Both the position numbers and the translations under genes were made by a program. The notes beneath the pieces are model-generated. The model was not told where the DNA came from, did not search any database, and was given only the letters and a program-made list of their open reading frames with translations. Positions 18,669-27,709 of a stretch of DNA of 64,000 bases are shown piece by piece. Positions within the stretch are counted from its first letter, which is position 1. Each line of letters opens with the position of its first letter. This stretch comes from Parvibaculum sp. (GTDB lineage Bacteria; Pseudomonadota; Alphaproteobacteria; Parvibaculales; Parvibaculaceae): NCBI RefSeq assembly GCF_019635935.1, contig NZ_JAHBYN010000001.1, positions 496,001 through 560,000 of the forward strand. Direction: 5' to 3'.

Positions 18669-20087
18669 ATGAGCGAGGTCGACGTCGCGGCGGAAGTCGA
18701 GGAGGGAATTCACCATCCGAAAAAGGATGTCGTCGAAAAGCCTTATCCCAACGCCATTTACGCCTGGTATGTCGTCGCCGTCCTGGTCCTCGCCTACACC
18801 TTTTCCTTCATCGACCGCCAGATCCTGAGCCTGCTGGTCGGCCCGATCAAACGCGACCTCGGCATCTCCGACACCCAGATGAGCCTGCTGCAAGGCTTTG
18901 CTTTTGCAGCCTTTTATTGCGTGGCTGGCCTCCCCATCGGCCGACTTGTCGACCGCTACCACCGCTTCAACATCATCGCGCTCGGCGTTTTCGTCTGGAG
19001 CATCATGACGGCGCTCTGCGGCACGGCGCGCTCGTTCCTGATGCTGTTCGTCTTCCGCGCCGGCGTCGGCGTCGGCGAGGCCGCGCTCTCGCCGGCCGCC
19101 TATTCGATCATCGCCGACTATTTTCCGCCGAAACGCTTGGGTTTCGCCCTCGGTGTCTATGGCATGGGCGTCTATATCGGCGCCGGCCTCGCCCTCATCA
19201 TCGGCGCCGCCGTCATTGCGCTGGTCTCCGAAGGCGGCAGCGCCACCCTGCCGCTGATCGGTGAAATCTACGCCTGGCAGATCACCTTCCTCGTTGTCGG
19301 CCTGCCGGGCATTCTGGTCGCCCTCTGGGTCTGGACCCTGCGCGAGCCCGAACGGCGCGGCCACATCCGTCAGGAAGTCGGCACAGATGGCGTCAGCCGC
19401 CGTGTCGAGGTGCCGGTCGCCGAAGTCTTTGGCTACATGGGCAAAAACTGGCGCACCATGGTGCCGCTCAACCTCTGCTACGCGCTGTCGGCGATGATGG
19501 CCTATGGCGTCGCGGCATGGATCCCGACCCTGTTCGTCCGCACCCATGGCTGGTCCTATCCGGAAGCCGGCTTCTGGTACGGCATCATCATCGTGATTTT
19601 CGGCACCTCCGGCGTCATTGCCGGCGGCTGGATGGGCGATTTCCTGACCGGCAAGGGCATCCGCAACGGCCGCATGATGGTCTGCGCCTTCACCGGCCTC
19701 GCCGCCTTCCCCTTCACCGTCGCCTATCCGCTGCTCGACGATCCCTGGATCGCCCTGCTGCTGCTCTGCCCGTCGACCTTCTTCGCCACTTTCACCACCG
19801 GCGCCGGCCCCTCGGCCCTTCAGGAGCTGATGCCCAACCAGATGCGCGGCTTCGCTTCCGCCGTACTGATTTTCGTCGTCACCATCATCGGCCTTGGCCT
19901 GGGGCCCACCTCGATCGCGCTCGTGACCGACTATGTCTATGGCGATGAAATGATGCTGCGCTACTCGCTGGCGGTCGTTCCGGCCGTCGTACTGACGCTC
20001 GCCATCACGGCCGGATTGCTGGGTCTGCGCCCCTATATCGGCAGCCTCGACTACCTGAATCGCTGGAGCGCCGAGAACGAGAAATAA
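18669..20087 (+). CDS. MFS transporter (spinster/sugar-phosphate-like)
   Basis: 472 residues with about 12 hydrophobic segments. The first begins YAWYVVAVLVLAYTFSFIDRQILSLLVGPIK, and the MFS loop reads GLPIGRLVDRYHRFN. The FIDRQILSLLVGPIKRDLGISDTQ type of start is typical of a large proteobacterial clade often near catabolic genes for organic acids, but the substrate is unknown. The start at 18669 follows GGGGGAGG. A GCGCGC-TTGAA-GCGCGC hairpin lies in the leader at 18621-18637. Confidence 0.88.
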   Translation: MSEVDVAAEVEEGIHHPKKDVVEKPYPNAIYAWYVVAVLVLAYTFSFIDRQILSLLVGPIKRDLGISDTQMSLLQGFAFAAFYCVAGLPIGRLVDRYHRFNIIALGVFVWSIMTALCGTARSFLMLFVFRAGVGVGEAALSPAAYSIIADYFPPKRLGFALGVYGMGVYIGAGLALIIGAAVIALVSEGGSATLPLIGEIYAWQITFLVVGLPGILVALWVWTLREPERRGHIRQEVGTDGVSRRVEVPVAEVFGYMGKNWRTMVPLNLCYALSAMMAYGVAAWIPTLFVRTHGWSYPEAGFWYGIIIVIFGTSGVIAGGWMGDFLTGKGIRNGRMMVCAFTGLAAFPFTVAYPLLDDPWIALLLLCPSTFFATFTTGAGPSALQELMPNQMRGFASAVLIFVVTIIGLGLGPTSIALVTDYVYGDEMMLRYSLAVVPAVVLTLAITAGLLGLRPYIGSLDYLNRWSAENEK

Positions 20088-20230
20088 TTAACAAAATCAA
20101 TAGATTAGGTTAATTGTTCAACGTGAAACATCAATATGTGGGATGACTTCGGCCGCCCCGCACCATATCTGGCCAATAACACAATATGTAGCGGGATCAA
20201 TGGTTTGTGGGGCAATCCACAGGATTTGCC

Positions 20231-20704
20231 TCAAACAGCCTTGCCAAACGACTGAAGCCGCCAGCCGGGCCCTTCCGGCGCCGCATTGTCCTGCACCAGC
20301 CGCGGCACCGGCTTCAGCCGCCCCCGCGTCCGCGCCTGCGCCAGCTTGAAGCCCAGCAATGCCGCGTCATAGGGCTTCACCAGATAATCGTCTGCCCCGG
20401 CCTCCATCGCCCCGCGCACGCCGGCGGCCCCACCATCGGCGCTGACATGGAAAAGGCAGACCCCCGAGATTTTGCGGATCGCGGCAATTGCGAGCCCACC
20501 ATCGGCCGTTTCGAGCCGCGCATCGGCCAGCACCAGACCGGGTGCAAGCTCCCGGACCAACGCCAGCGCTTCGGCCGCATTGCAAGCCGTCGCGACCCGA
20601 AAACCGAGGCTTTCAAGCATTCTGGCGGCGGTCTGCCGCGCGGCTTCCGATGGATCGGCAACAAGGGCGGTGGTCAATTCCCGGCTCCGCTGTGAATCGC
20701 TCAC
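20231..20704 (-). CDS. Single-domain response regulator receiver protein
   Basis: About 157 residues from a GTG start at 20704; no ATG lies upstream within plausible sequence. A receiver fold fills residues 12-125. Acidic Asp17 is in LVADPSEAA, the phospho-acceptor is Asp61 in LVLADARLE, and the conserved Lys110 is in YLVKPYDA. The output is only a short basic tail, so it probably acts by protein contact in a phosphorelay. No histidine kinase is adjacent. It converges with the MFS gene across a 143-bp AT-rich gap. Confidence 0.8.
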   Translation of the reverse strand: MSDSQRSRELTTALVADPSEAARQTAARMLESLGFRVATACNAAEALALVRELAPGLVLADARLETADGGLAIAAIRKISGVCLFHVSADGGAAGVRGAMEAGADDYLVKPYDAALLGFKLAQARTRGRLKPVPRLVQDNAAPEGPGWRLQSFGKAV

Positions 20705-20744
20705 ATTTGCCGGCAAGACTAGGGCCCGAGTCTTAAACCAATCG

Positions 20745-21152
20745 TTAACCGTGAAGCGCCTGCGCCAGCTTCTCCACCAGCGCCGCCGCCTCGGCCGCCG
20801 CATAGGGCTCGGCGGTCCCGACGCCCCACACCGGCGCCGGCCAGGCGGCATCGGCGGCAAATCGGGCGATCACATGCACATGGAGCTGCGGCACCATATT
20901 GCCGAGCGCCGCCACATTCATCTTTTCGGCCCCCGTCGCCGCCCGCAGCACCGCCGAGGCAAGGTCGATCTCCGAATGGAAATGCGCCTTCTCGGCCGCC
21001 GCCACATCGTCGAAATCCCGCAATCCCTCGCGCCGCGGCACCAGGATCAGCCAGGGAAACCGACGGTCGTTCATCAGCAGCACCCGGCAAAGCGTCAAAT
21101 CCGCGACCCGGAATGTATCGGCCGCCAGCCGCTCGTGAAGTTCGAAGGACAT
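20745..21152 (-). CDS. HIT-family protein
   Basis: 135 residues. Histidine-triad fold with NDRRFPWLILVPRREGLRDF near the N-terminus and the motif QLHVHVIARF. The usual third His of HxHxH is Ile here, as in a known proteobacterial subgroup, so nucleotide hydrolase activity is uncertain. It begins 8 bp after the acyl-CoA dehydrogenase stop, with GAGG upstream of its ATG, and is probably co-transcribed with that gene. Confidence 0.88.
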   Translation of the reverse strand: MSFELHERLAADTFRVADLTLCRVLLMNDRRFPWLILVPRREGLRDFDDVAAAEKAHFHSEIDLASAVLRAATGAEKMNVAALGNMVPQLHVHVIARFAADAAWPAPVWGVGTAEPYAAAEAAALVEKLAQALHG

Positions 21153-21160
21153 CTGTAGCC

Positions 21161-22330
21161 TCAATAAGACTTCGGCAGATCGAGCACCCGCTCGGCGATG
21201 AAACTCAGGATCAACTCGCGGCTCACAGGCGCGATGCGCGCGATCATGATTTCGCGCATATAGCGCTCGACATGGAACTCCTTGGCATAGCCCATGCCGC
21301 CATGCGTCATCACCGCGGTCTCGCAAGCGCGGAAACCGGCCTCCGCCGCCAGATACTTGCCCGCATTGGCCTCCGCGCCGCAATTCTCGCCCGCGTCGTA
21401 AAGCGCCGCCGCCTTGAAGACCATCAGGTTCGCCGCCTCGAGCTCTGCCCAGACCCGCGCCAGCGGATGCTGGATCGCCTGGTTCTGTCCGATCGGCCGT
21501 CCGAACACCTCGCGCTCCCGCGCATAATCCGTCGCCTTCTTCAGCGCGATGCGTCCGACACCGACGGCCTCCGCGCCGATCAGCACCCGTTCGGGATTGA
21601 GCCCGTGCAGCAGATAGTGAAACCCCTTGCCCTCCTCGCCGATCAGATCTTCCTTCGGCACGCGAAGCCCGTCGAAGAACACCGCGTTGGAGTCGACGGC
21701 CTTCCGGCCCATCTTCTCGATCTCGCGCACCTCCGTCGCGCCGCCCCGGTCGAGATCGGTATAGAAAAGCGACAGCCCCTCGGTCGCCTTTTTACACTTC
21801 TCCTTCGGCGTTGTGCGCGCCAGCAGCAGGATCTTGTTGGCCGTCTGCGCGGTCGAGGTCCACATCTTGCGCCCATGCACCACATAGGCCTTGCCGTCCC
21901 ATTCCGCTTTGGTCGAGATCGCCGTCGTGTTGAGCCCGGCATCGGGCTCCGTCACGCCGAAGCAACAGCGATCCTCACCCCGGATCAGCGGCGGCAGGTT
22001 CTTCTGCTTCTGCGCGTCGGTGCCGAACACCACCACCGGCATCGGCCCGAAGAGATTGATGTGAACGGCCGAAGCGCCGGAGAGGCAAGCGCCCGATTCG
22101 GCGATTGCCTGCGCGACGATGGCCGCTTCGGTGACGCCGAGCCCCGAGCCGCCATAAGCCTCCGGCATCGCGATCCCGAGCCAGCCGCCCGCCGCGATAT
22201 CGCGCACGAAATCGTCCGGGAAGCCGCCCTCCCTGTCCCTCTTCAACCAATAGGCATCGTCGTAGCGCGCACAGACACGCCCCACCGCATCGCGGATCGC
22301 CTGCTGCTCCTCGCTGAACCTGAAATCCAT
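21161..22330 (-). CDS. Acyl-CoA dehydrogenase
   Basis: 389 residues. FAD-dependent alpha,beta-desaturation of an acyl-CoA. The N-terminal helical domain opens MDFRFSEEQQAIRDAVGRV. CFGVTEPDAGLNTTAIST is the flavin/substrate loop, WTSTAQTANKILLLART the middle beta domain, and the C-terminal MTHGGMGYAKEFHVERYMR matches the signature region. Chain-length specificity cannot be read. It is co-directional with the HIT gene and divergent from the MaoC operon across about 100 bp. Confidence 0.92.
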   Translation of the reverse strand: MDFRFSEEQQAIRDAVGRVCARYDDAYWLKRDREGGFPDDFVRDIAAGGWLGIAMPEAYGGSGLGVTEAAIVAQAIAESGACLSGASAVHINLFGPMPVVVFGTDAQKQKNLPPLIRGEDRCCFGVTEPDAGLNTTAISTKAEWDGKAYVVHGRKMWTSTAQTANKILLLARTTPKEKCKKATEGLSLFYTDLDRGGATEVREIEKMGRKAVDSNAVFFDGLRVPKEDLIGEEGKGFHYLLHGLNPERVLIGAEAVGVGRIALKKATDYAREREVFGRPIGQNQAIQHPLARVWAELEAANLMVFKAAALYDAGENCGAEANAGKYLAAEAGFRACETAVMTHGGMGYAKEFHVERYMREIMIARIAPVSRELILSFIAERVLDLPKSY

Positions 22331-22431
22331 GCCCTACCCTTATGCGCTTTTCGTTTTTTGGATCGACGGCGCTATAACCTAGCCGAAGGACGGGGAGCGA
22401 GACAGCCCGCACAACAACCGCAGGAACGGAC

Positions 22432-22896
22432 ATGCCGGGACTATATTTCGAGGAATTCAAGGAAGGCCAGGTCTTCAAGCACGCCATCCGGCGCACGGTC
22501 ACCGAGACCGACAACGTGCTCTTTTCGACCATGACCATGAACCCGGCCGCGCTGCATCTCGACCACCACTATGCCGCGACCGAAACCGAATTCGGCAAGC
22601 CGCTGGTCAACAGCCTGTTCACATTGGGCCTGATGATCGGCATTTCGGTCCACGACACGACGCATGGCACCACCATTGCCAATCTCGGCATGACCGATGT
22701 GGTCTTCCCGAAGCCCGTCTTTCAGGGCGACACGCTGCGTATCGAGACCACGGTAATGTCGAAGCGCCGCTCGAAATCGCGCCCCACCGCCGGTATCGTC
22801 ACCTTCCTGCACAAGGCCTACAACCAGCGCGACGAGGAAGTCGCCTCCTGCACGCGGCAGGCCTATATGCACGCGCATGGCACGGAAGAGGTCTGA
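22432..22896 (+). CDS. MaoC-family (R)-specific enoyl-CoA hydratase
   Basis: 154 residues, single hot-dog fold. The hydratase motif region reads [25 protein letters not shown], with the Asp/His-type hydratase residues, and the [18 protein letters not shown] helix follows. It is the first gene of a tight operon (3-bp gap to the CoA-ester lyase). Single-domain MaoC proteins paired with CitE-like lyases occur in citramalyl-CoA and mesaconyl-CoA interconversion; that assignment is inference. Confidence 0.88.
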   Translation: MPGLYFEEFKEGQVFKHAIRRTVTETDNVLFSTMTMNPAALHLDHHYAATETEFGKPLVNSLFTLGLMIGISVHDTTHGTTIANLGMTDVVFPKPVFQGDTLRIETTVMSKRRSKSRPTAGIVTFLHKAYNQRDEEVASCTRQAYMHAHGTEEV

Positions 22897-22899
22897 CAG

Positions 22900-23751
22900 A
22901 TGCGTTCCTTCCTCTTCGTTCCCGCCGACAGCGAAAAGAAGCTTGCCAAGGGCGCGGGCGCGGGCGCCGACGCGCTGATCGTCGATCTCGAAGACTCGGT
23001 CGCCTTGTCCAACAAGGAGGCCGCGCGCAAATCCGCCGTCGCCTATCTGAAAACCGCCGACCGCACGGGCCCGAAACTCGTCCTTCGCATCAACGCGCTC
23101 GACACGCCCTTCTGGGAAGCGGACCTCGAAGCCGTGGTTCCTGCAAAGCCGGACATGATCGTCGTTCCGAAAACCATCTCCGGCGCCTGCGTGAAAAAGG
23201 TCGGAGACCGGATCGACCGTCTCGGCGGCGGCGACATCGGCATCGGCTGCGTCGCCACCGAAACGGCCGCCTCTCTTTTCACGCTCGGCACCTATGCCGG
23301 ATCGCACCCCCGCCTCGCCTTCCTGACCTGGGGCGCCGAAGACCTCGCCGCTGCGCTCGGCGCGCGCGACAACAAGGACGAACAGGGCAACTACACCGGC
23401 CCCTATCGCCTTGCCCGCACGCTGACGCTGCTCGGCGCCGTTGCCGCGGGCGTCGCGCCCATTGACGGCATCTACAAGGATTTTCGCGACGAGGCCGGGC
23501 TTGAAGCCGAAGCCCGCGCCGCCATCCGCGACGGCTTCACCGGCAAGATGGCGATCCATCCGGCGCAAGTCGCGATCATCAACGCGGTCTTCACACCGGG
23601 CGAGGCCGACCTCGCCCATGCCCGCGCCGTCATCGAAGCCTTCGAGAAGGCGGGCGATGTCGGCGTCGTCGCGCTGGACGGCGTGATGCTCGACATCCCG
23701 CACCTGAAACAGGCAAAGGCGCTGCTTTCCCGCGCCGCCAAGGCGAACTGA
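22900..23751 (+). CDS. HpcH/HpaI (CitE-like) CoA-ester lyase
   Basis: 283 residues, TIM-barrel fold of the malyl/citramalyl-CoA lyase group. Opens MRSFLFVPADSEKKLAKG, followed by VDLEDSVALSNKEAARKS. LRINALDTPFW holds the substrate Arg, GCVATETAASLFTLG a conserved metal-site Glu, and LTWGAEDLAAALGA the metal-ligand Asp. GKMAIHPAQVAIIN is the C-terminal signature. It would cleave or form a 3-hydroxyacyl-CoA such as malyl-, methylmalyl- or citramalyl-CoA. Second gene of the operon with maoC. Confidence 0.9.
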   Translation: MRSFLFVPADSEKKLAKGAGAGADALIVDLEDSVALSNKEAARKSAVAYLKTADRTGPKLVLRINALDTPFWEADLEAVVPAKPDMIVVPKTISGACVKKVGDRIDRLGGGDIGIGCVATETAASLFTLGTYAGSHPRLAFLTWGAEDLAAALGARDNKDEQGNYTGPYRLARTLTLLGAVAAGVAPIDGIYKDFRDEAGLEAEARAAIRDGFTGKMAIHPAQVAIINAVFTPGEADLAHARAVIEAFEKAGDVGVVALDGVMLDIPHLKQAKALLSRAAKAN

Positions 23752-23766
23752 ATTTCCGGAGTCCCC

Positions 23767-24690
23767 ATGAAGCCGCCCGTGTTCCTCGCCCTGCCACTCG
23801 GCAAGGCCTTTCAGCAAAAACTTGCCGAGCGCTACGAGGTGATTACCGACCCTGCTCTCAGCAAAAATGCGAAGGCGATCATCACCGTCGGGACGCATGG
23901 TGCGGACGGCGCCTATATGGACACGATGCCGGAGCTCGGCATCATCTGCTGCCTCGGCTCGGGCTATGAAGGCATCGACGTCGCCGCCGCGTCGGCGCGC
24001 GGCATCGCCGTCACCAACACCGTCGGCGCAAATGCCTCGACCGTTGCCGACATGGCGCTCGCCCTGCTGCTCGCCTCGATCCGCCATGTCGTCACCGGCG
24101 ACAGGCTGACGCGCGCCGGCGAATGGCGCGGCAAGAACCCGGCGCCGCTCCTCTTCGCGCGCGGCCTCACCGGCCGCAAGGTCGGCGTGCTCGGCCTCGG
24201 CGCCATCGGCCGCAAGATCGCCGAACGCTGTGCCGCCTTCGAAACGGAAGTTGGCTACTTCAACCGATCGAAAAAGCCGGACGCGCCGTGGCGCTATTTC
24301 GAAACGCTGGCTGCGCTCGCCGAATGGGCCGATGTTCTGATGGTCGCCCACCGCGCCGACGAAACGAACCGCCACATCGTCAATGCGGATGTGATGAAGG
24401 CGCTGGGACCCACCGGCCACATCGTCAACATCTCGCGCGGCTCGGCCATCGACGAAGACGCGCTGATCGCCGCCCTGAAAGACGGCACCATCGCCGGCGC
24501 CGGGCTCGACGTCTTCGAAGACGAACCGCAAATCCGCCCCGACCTTGCGGCACTCCCCAACATCGTGATGACGCCTCACATCGGCGGCGGCACATCGGAA
24601 GCGCTGAAGGCGATGGGCGATGCGGTGATTGCGAATATCGACGCCTTTTTCGACGGCCGGCCGCTGCCAAACCCGGTCACGGCGGCGTGA
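23767..24690 (+). CDS. D-isomer-specific 2-hydroxyacid dehydrogenase (glyoxylate/hydroxypyruvate reductase type)
   Basis: 307 residues. The NAD(P)-binding Rossmann motif is GLGAIGRKIAERC, the substrate Arg lies near VAHRADETNR, and the His/Glu pair in FEDEPQIRPDL...VMTPHIGGGT completes the active site. It sits 15 bp after the CoA-ester lyase, last in the operon. If the lyase releases glyoxylate, this enzyme could reduce it; that link is inferred from position only. Confidence 0.9.
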   Translation: MKPPVFLALPLGKAFQQKLAERYEVITDPALSKNAKAIITVGTHGADGAYMDTMPELGIICCLGSGYEGIDVAAASARGIAVTNTVGANASTVADMALALLLASIRHVVTGDRLTRAGEWRGKNPAPLLFARGLTGRKVGVLGLGAIGRKIAERCAAFETEVGYFNRSKKPDAPWRYFETLAALAEWADVLMVAHRADETNRHIVNADVMKALGPTGHIVNISRGSAIDEDALIAALKDGTIAGAGLDVFEDEPQIRPDLAALPNIVMTPHIGGGTSEALKAMGDAVIANIDAFFDGRPLPNPVTAA

Positions 24691-24693
24691 ACG

Positions 24694-26025
24694 TCAAACG
24701 AGCTTGATCGCAAGCCCGAGCGCAGCGGAGACGCCGAGCACCGGCAGCATGCCGATGTGAAAGCGCAGCATGGCGACGAGCGCGCCTGCGCTCAAAAGCA
24801 GCGCCCACGGGTCGAGCGTCGCAATCTCCGGCACCCAGAGCCGCAGCACCGACACGCGCACCTCCTCCACCGTGCCGAACAGCACATGGAGGCCGAACCA
24901 GAGTGCGAGGTTGAGAATGACGCCGACGACCGCCGCGGTGATCGCGGCGAAAGCGGCGTTGAGCAACGCGACCTTGCGCAGCCGCTCGATGTAAGGCGCG
25001 CCGAGAAAAATCCACAGGAAGCACGGCGCGAACGTCACCCAGACCGTGATGAGCGCGCCGATGATGCCTGCCGTCACCGGATCGAGCCCACCCGCCTCGC
25101 GATAGGCGGCGAGATAGCCGACAAACTGCAGCACCAGAATGAGCGGCCCGGGCGTCGTCTCGGCCAACCCGAGCCCGTCCAGCATTTCGCCCGGCGCAAG
25201 CCACCCATAAAACTGCACCGCCTCCTGCGCCACATAGGCAAGCACCGCATAGGCCCCGCCGAAAGTGACGACCGCCATCTTGCTGAAGAAAACGGCTTCC
25301 TGCGCGAACACATGGCCGGGCCCGAGCGCCAGCAACAAGGCGGCGACAGGACCGAGCCACACAAACCCGCCGACCAGCGCAACGGCAATGGTGCGTCCGG
25401 CCGTTGTGCGCGTATGCGCCGGCGCTTCGGCTTCCGCCTCGCCGTCCGCCTTCGCCGCCAGCAGCGCACCGAACACGCCCGGCGCCGCCCGCGCCGCAAC
25501 GAGCCCGAAAGCCGCCGCCGCGCCGACGACCAGCGGAAACGGCACGTCGAAAAAGAAGATCGCCGCGAAGGCCGCGCCCGCCAGCGCGTAAAGCGCGGTG
25601 GATTTCAGCATCCGTTTCGATATCCGGATCAGCGCCTCGATGACGACGGCAAAGACGGCCGCCTTGATGCCGAAGAACAACGCCTCCACAAGCCCGAGAT
25701 CGGCATAGGCCGCATAGAGAATGCTCAAGCCCAGCATCACCGCGACACCGGGCAGAATGAACATCAGCCCGGCGGCGAGCCCGCCCCGGATGCCATGCAG
25801 CAGCCAACCGGCATAGGTCGCGAGCTGCTGCGCCTCCGGCCCCGGCAGCAACATGCAGAAATTGAGCGCATGCAGGAATTGCGGCTCGGAAAGCCACTTC
25901 TTCTCTTCGACCAGAATGCGGTGCATCAGGGCGATCTGACCCGCCGGGCCGCCAAAGCTCAAAAAGCCGATCCTTGTCCAGACACGAAAGGCTTCCGCGA
26001 AGGTGACGGCGGGCAGGTTGGCCAT
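24694..26025 (-). CDS. chrA: Chromate efflux transporter ChrA (CHR family)
   Basis: 443 residues, a long-chain (two-domain) CHR protein with about ten membrane segments. The N-terminal signature FLSFGGPAGQIALMHRILVEEKKWL and its partner LNFCMLLPGPEAQQLATYAGW are intact. The second half repeats the motif as KMAVVTFGGAYAVLAYVAQEAV and LAETTPGPLILVLQFVGY. Exports chromate using the proton gradient in characterised relatives. It converges with the hydroxyacid dehydrogenase (3-bp gap). No chrB regulator is nearby. Confidence 0.92.
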   Translation of the reverse strand: MANLPAVTFAEAFRVWTRIGFLSFGGPAGQIALMHRILVEEKKWLSEPQFLHALNFCMLLPGPEAQQLATYAGWLLHGIRGGLAAGLMFILPGVAVMLGLSILYAAYADLGLVEALFFGIKAAVFAVVIEALIRISKRMLKSTALYALAGAAFAAIFFFDVPFPLVVGAAAAFGLVAARAAPGVFGALLAAKADGEAEAEAPAHTRTTAGRTIAVALVGGFVWLGPVAALLLALGPGHVFAQEAVFFSKMAVVTFGGAYAVLAYVAQEAVQFYGWLAPGEMLDGLGLAETTPGPLILVLQFVGYLAAYREAGGLDPVTAGIIGALITVWVTFAPCFLWIFLGAPYIERLRKVALLNAAFAAITAAVVGVILNLALWFGLHVLFGTVEEVRVSVLRLWVPEIATLDPWALLLSAGALVAMLRFHIGMLPVLGVSAALGLAIKLV

Positions 26026-26145
26026 ATCGTTAATCGTGCCTGTGATGAGCGGGTGGGCCGGGCTGCCCGACTATGCCACCTTGGCGGCCGGGATACAGCC
26101 CGACCGACTTCCCCGGCCGACATCATTGACGGGCGCGGCCCGTCT

Positions 26146-27627
26146 GTGCAGGTTGAGCCCGTCCTTGAACGCGACCAGCAGGAACCGGAAAGAAAATTGG
26201 CCGACGAACAACCAGCCGCGCCCGAAATTCCCGAACGCTACCGGCAAGTCCTCGATCTGATAAAGCAGGGCAAGCGCGGGATCGCCGAAAAGCAGGCCCG
26301 CACCATGCTGGCCGAAACGCCCGAAGACGGCGACACGATGGCGCTGCTTGCCTCCATCGTCGTCGAGCGGGGCGAATTCGACGAGGCCGAGCGGCTCCTG
26401 AAACGCGCGCTGCAGATCACGCCGATGGAGCCGACGCCCTGGCTCAATCTTGGCCGGCTCTTCCAGCAGCGGCGGCGCTGGGGCGATGCGCTCACGCATT
26501 ATGAAGCGGCCGTGCGGGTCTTTCCCGACCATCCCGCCATCGCCGCAACCTATGGTCAGCTCCTGCAACGGGCCAACCGCTTCGCCGAGGCGGAAGCGCA
26601 ATACCGCCGCACGCTCGAAGCCGATCCGAGGCCCATCCACCACGTATCGCTCGGCATGGTGCTGCTCCGGCAGGAGCGCGTCGAGGAAGCGGTCGAGGCA
26701 TTCCAGACCGCGATTGCCGGCAACCCGAACCTTTCGGCCGCCTGGGGCAATCTCGGCAATGCCGAACAGAAGCGCGGCAACATCGAAGCGGCCGCCGCGG
26801 CTTATGAAAAAGCCGTCGCGCTCAATCCGCAGGACAGCATGTCCTATGTCAGCCTCGGCCTCGCGCAACTGCGGCTCGGCCAGGCGCGGCAGGCCACCGA
26901 AATTTTCGAGCGCACACTGGCGCGGATGGGGCCGGAGCGCCGCGCCGCCGCATGGCTGCCCTTCGCCCGCGCGCAGGAGTTCGGCGAAATGCCGGCCGGC
27001 TACCGCGCCGAGATCGGCAATCTTGTTTCGCGCGTGGCGCTCACGCCGCCGGAAGGCTTCGACGGCATCAAGGCGCTCAACGCGGCGCTGGCGGCGGCGC
27101 TGCGCGAAGACCCGACGGTTGTGTGGGAACCGCAGGGCAAGGCGACGCGCAAGGGCGGGCAGACCGGACTGCTTCTCGACAACCCGCGTGAACCCTTCAT
27201 CGCCTTCGAGAAAACCTTGCGGCGCGCCATCGACGCGCATTTCGACTCGATCAGGCGCGAGCCCGGCCACCCCTATCGCCGCCAGGTGCCGCGGACCTAC
27301 CAGCTCGACCTCTGGGGCACGCTGCTTTCGGAAGGCGGCCACCAGCATTCGCACATCCATGTCGGCGGCTGGATGAGCGGCGTCTACTACGTCGCGCTGC
27401 CCCCGGCGATGGGCAAGGGCGAGGCGCATGACGGCTGGATCGAATTCGGCCACCCGCCGCCGGAATTCGACGCGAAATTCGAACCGCAGACCATCGCCTA
27501 TGAGCCGCGCGAAGGCGACGCCCTCTTCTTCCCGTCCTATCTCTTCCACCGCACCCTGCCCTTCTCGGGCGATGTGCAGCGCATCAGCCTCGCCTTCGAC
27601 GTCAAGCCGACAAGCTGGCGCGACTGA
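26146..27627 (+). CDS. TPR-repeat 2-oxoglutarate/Fe(II) oxygenase
   Basis: About 493 residues from a GTG at 26146; the start is uncertain because no ATG or strong ribosome site is present, and the open frame further upstream is antisense to chrA. Residues 25-255 hold tetratricopeptide repeats, for example PTPWLNLGRLFQQRRRWGDA and AWGNLGNAEQKRGNIEAAAA. The C-terminal 200 residues are an oxygenase domain of the 2OG-FeII_Oxy_5 type, with HSHIHVGGWMSGVYYVALPP carrying metal-site His, and FFPSYLFHRTLPFSG...QRISLAFDV carrying the distal His and 2-oxoglutarate Arg. Probably a protein or small-molecule hydroxylase; it is followed by a second oxygenase gene. Confidence 0.8.
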   Translation: MQVEPVLERDQQEPERKLADEQPAAPEIPERYRQVLDLIKQGKRGIAEKQARTMLAETPEDGDTMALLASIVVERGEFDEAERLLKRALQITPMEPTPWLNLGRLFQQRRRWGDALTHYEAAVRVFPDHPAIAATYGQLLQRANRFAEAEAQYRRTLEADPRPIHHVSLGMVLLRQERVEEAVEAFQTAIAGNPNLSAAWGNLGNAEQKRGNIEAAAAAYEKAVALNPQDSMSYVSLGLAQLRLGQARQATEIFERTLARMGPERRAAAWLPFARAQEFGEMPAGYRAEIGNLVSRVALTPPEGFDGIKALNAALAAALREDPTVVWEPQGKATRKGGQTGLLLDNPREPFIAFEKTLRRAIDAHFDSIRREPGHPYRRQVPRTYQLDLWGTLLSEGGHQHSHIHVGGWMSGVYYVALPPAMGKGEAHDGWIEFGHPPPEFDAKFEPQTIAYEPREGDALFFPSYLFHRTLPFSGDVQRISLAFDVKPTSWRD

Positions 27628-27709
27628 CCCCCCGGCAAAGGCGCGGTATGGACGGCGCCCGCCGGGCGCGTATCATGCCCGGCAAGCAGGAAGACGCCGG
27701 GAGAGACGC

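Noticed and set aside
22441-24579. 712-codon minus-strand open frame
   Set aside because: Covers the well-supported maoC, CoA-ester lyase and hydroxyacid dehydrogenase genes on the other strand; no protein motif is seen.
24757-26145. Plus-strand open frame extending the TPR oxygenase upstream by about 460 codons
   Set aside because: It is antisense to the complete chrA gene and has Arg/His-rich shadow composition; the TPR protein is taken to start near 26146.
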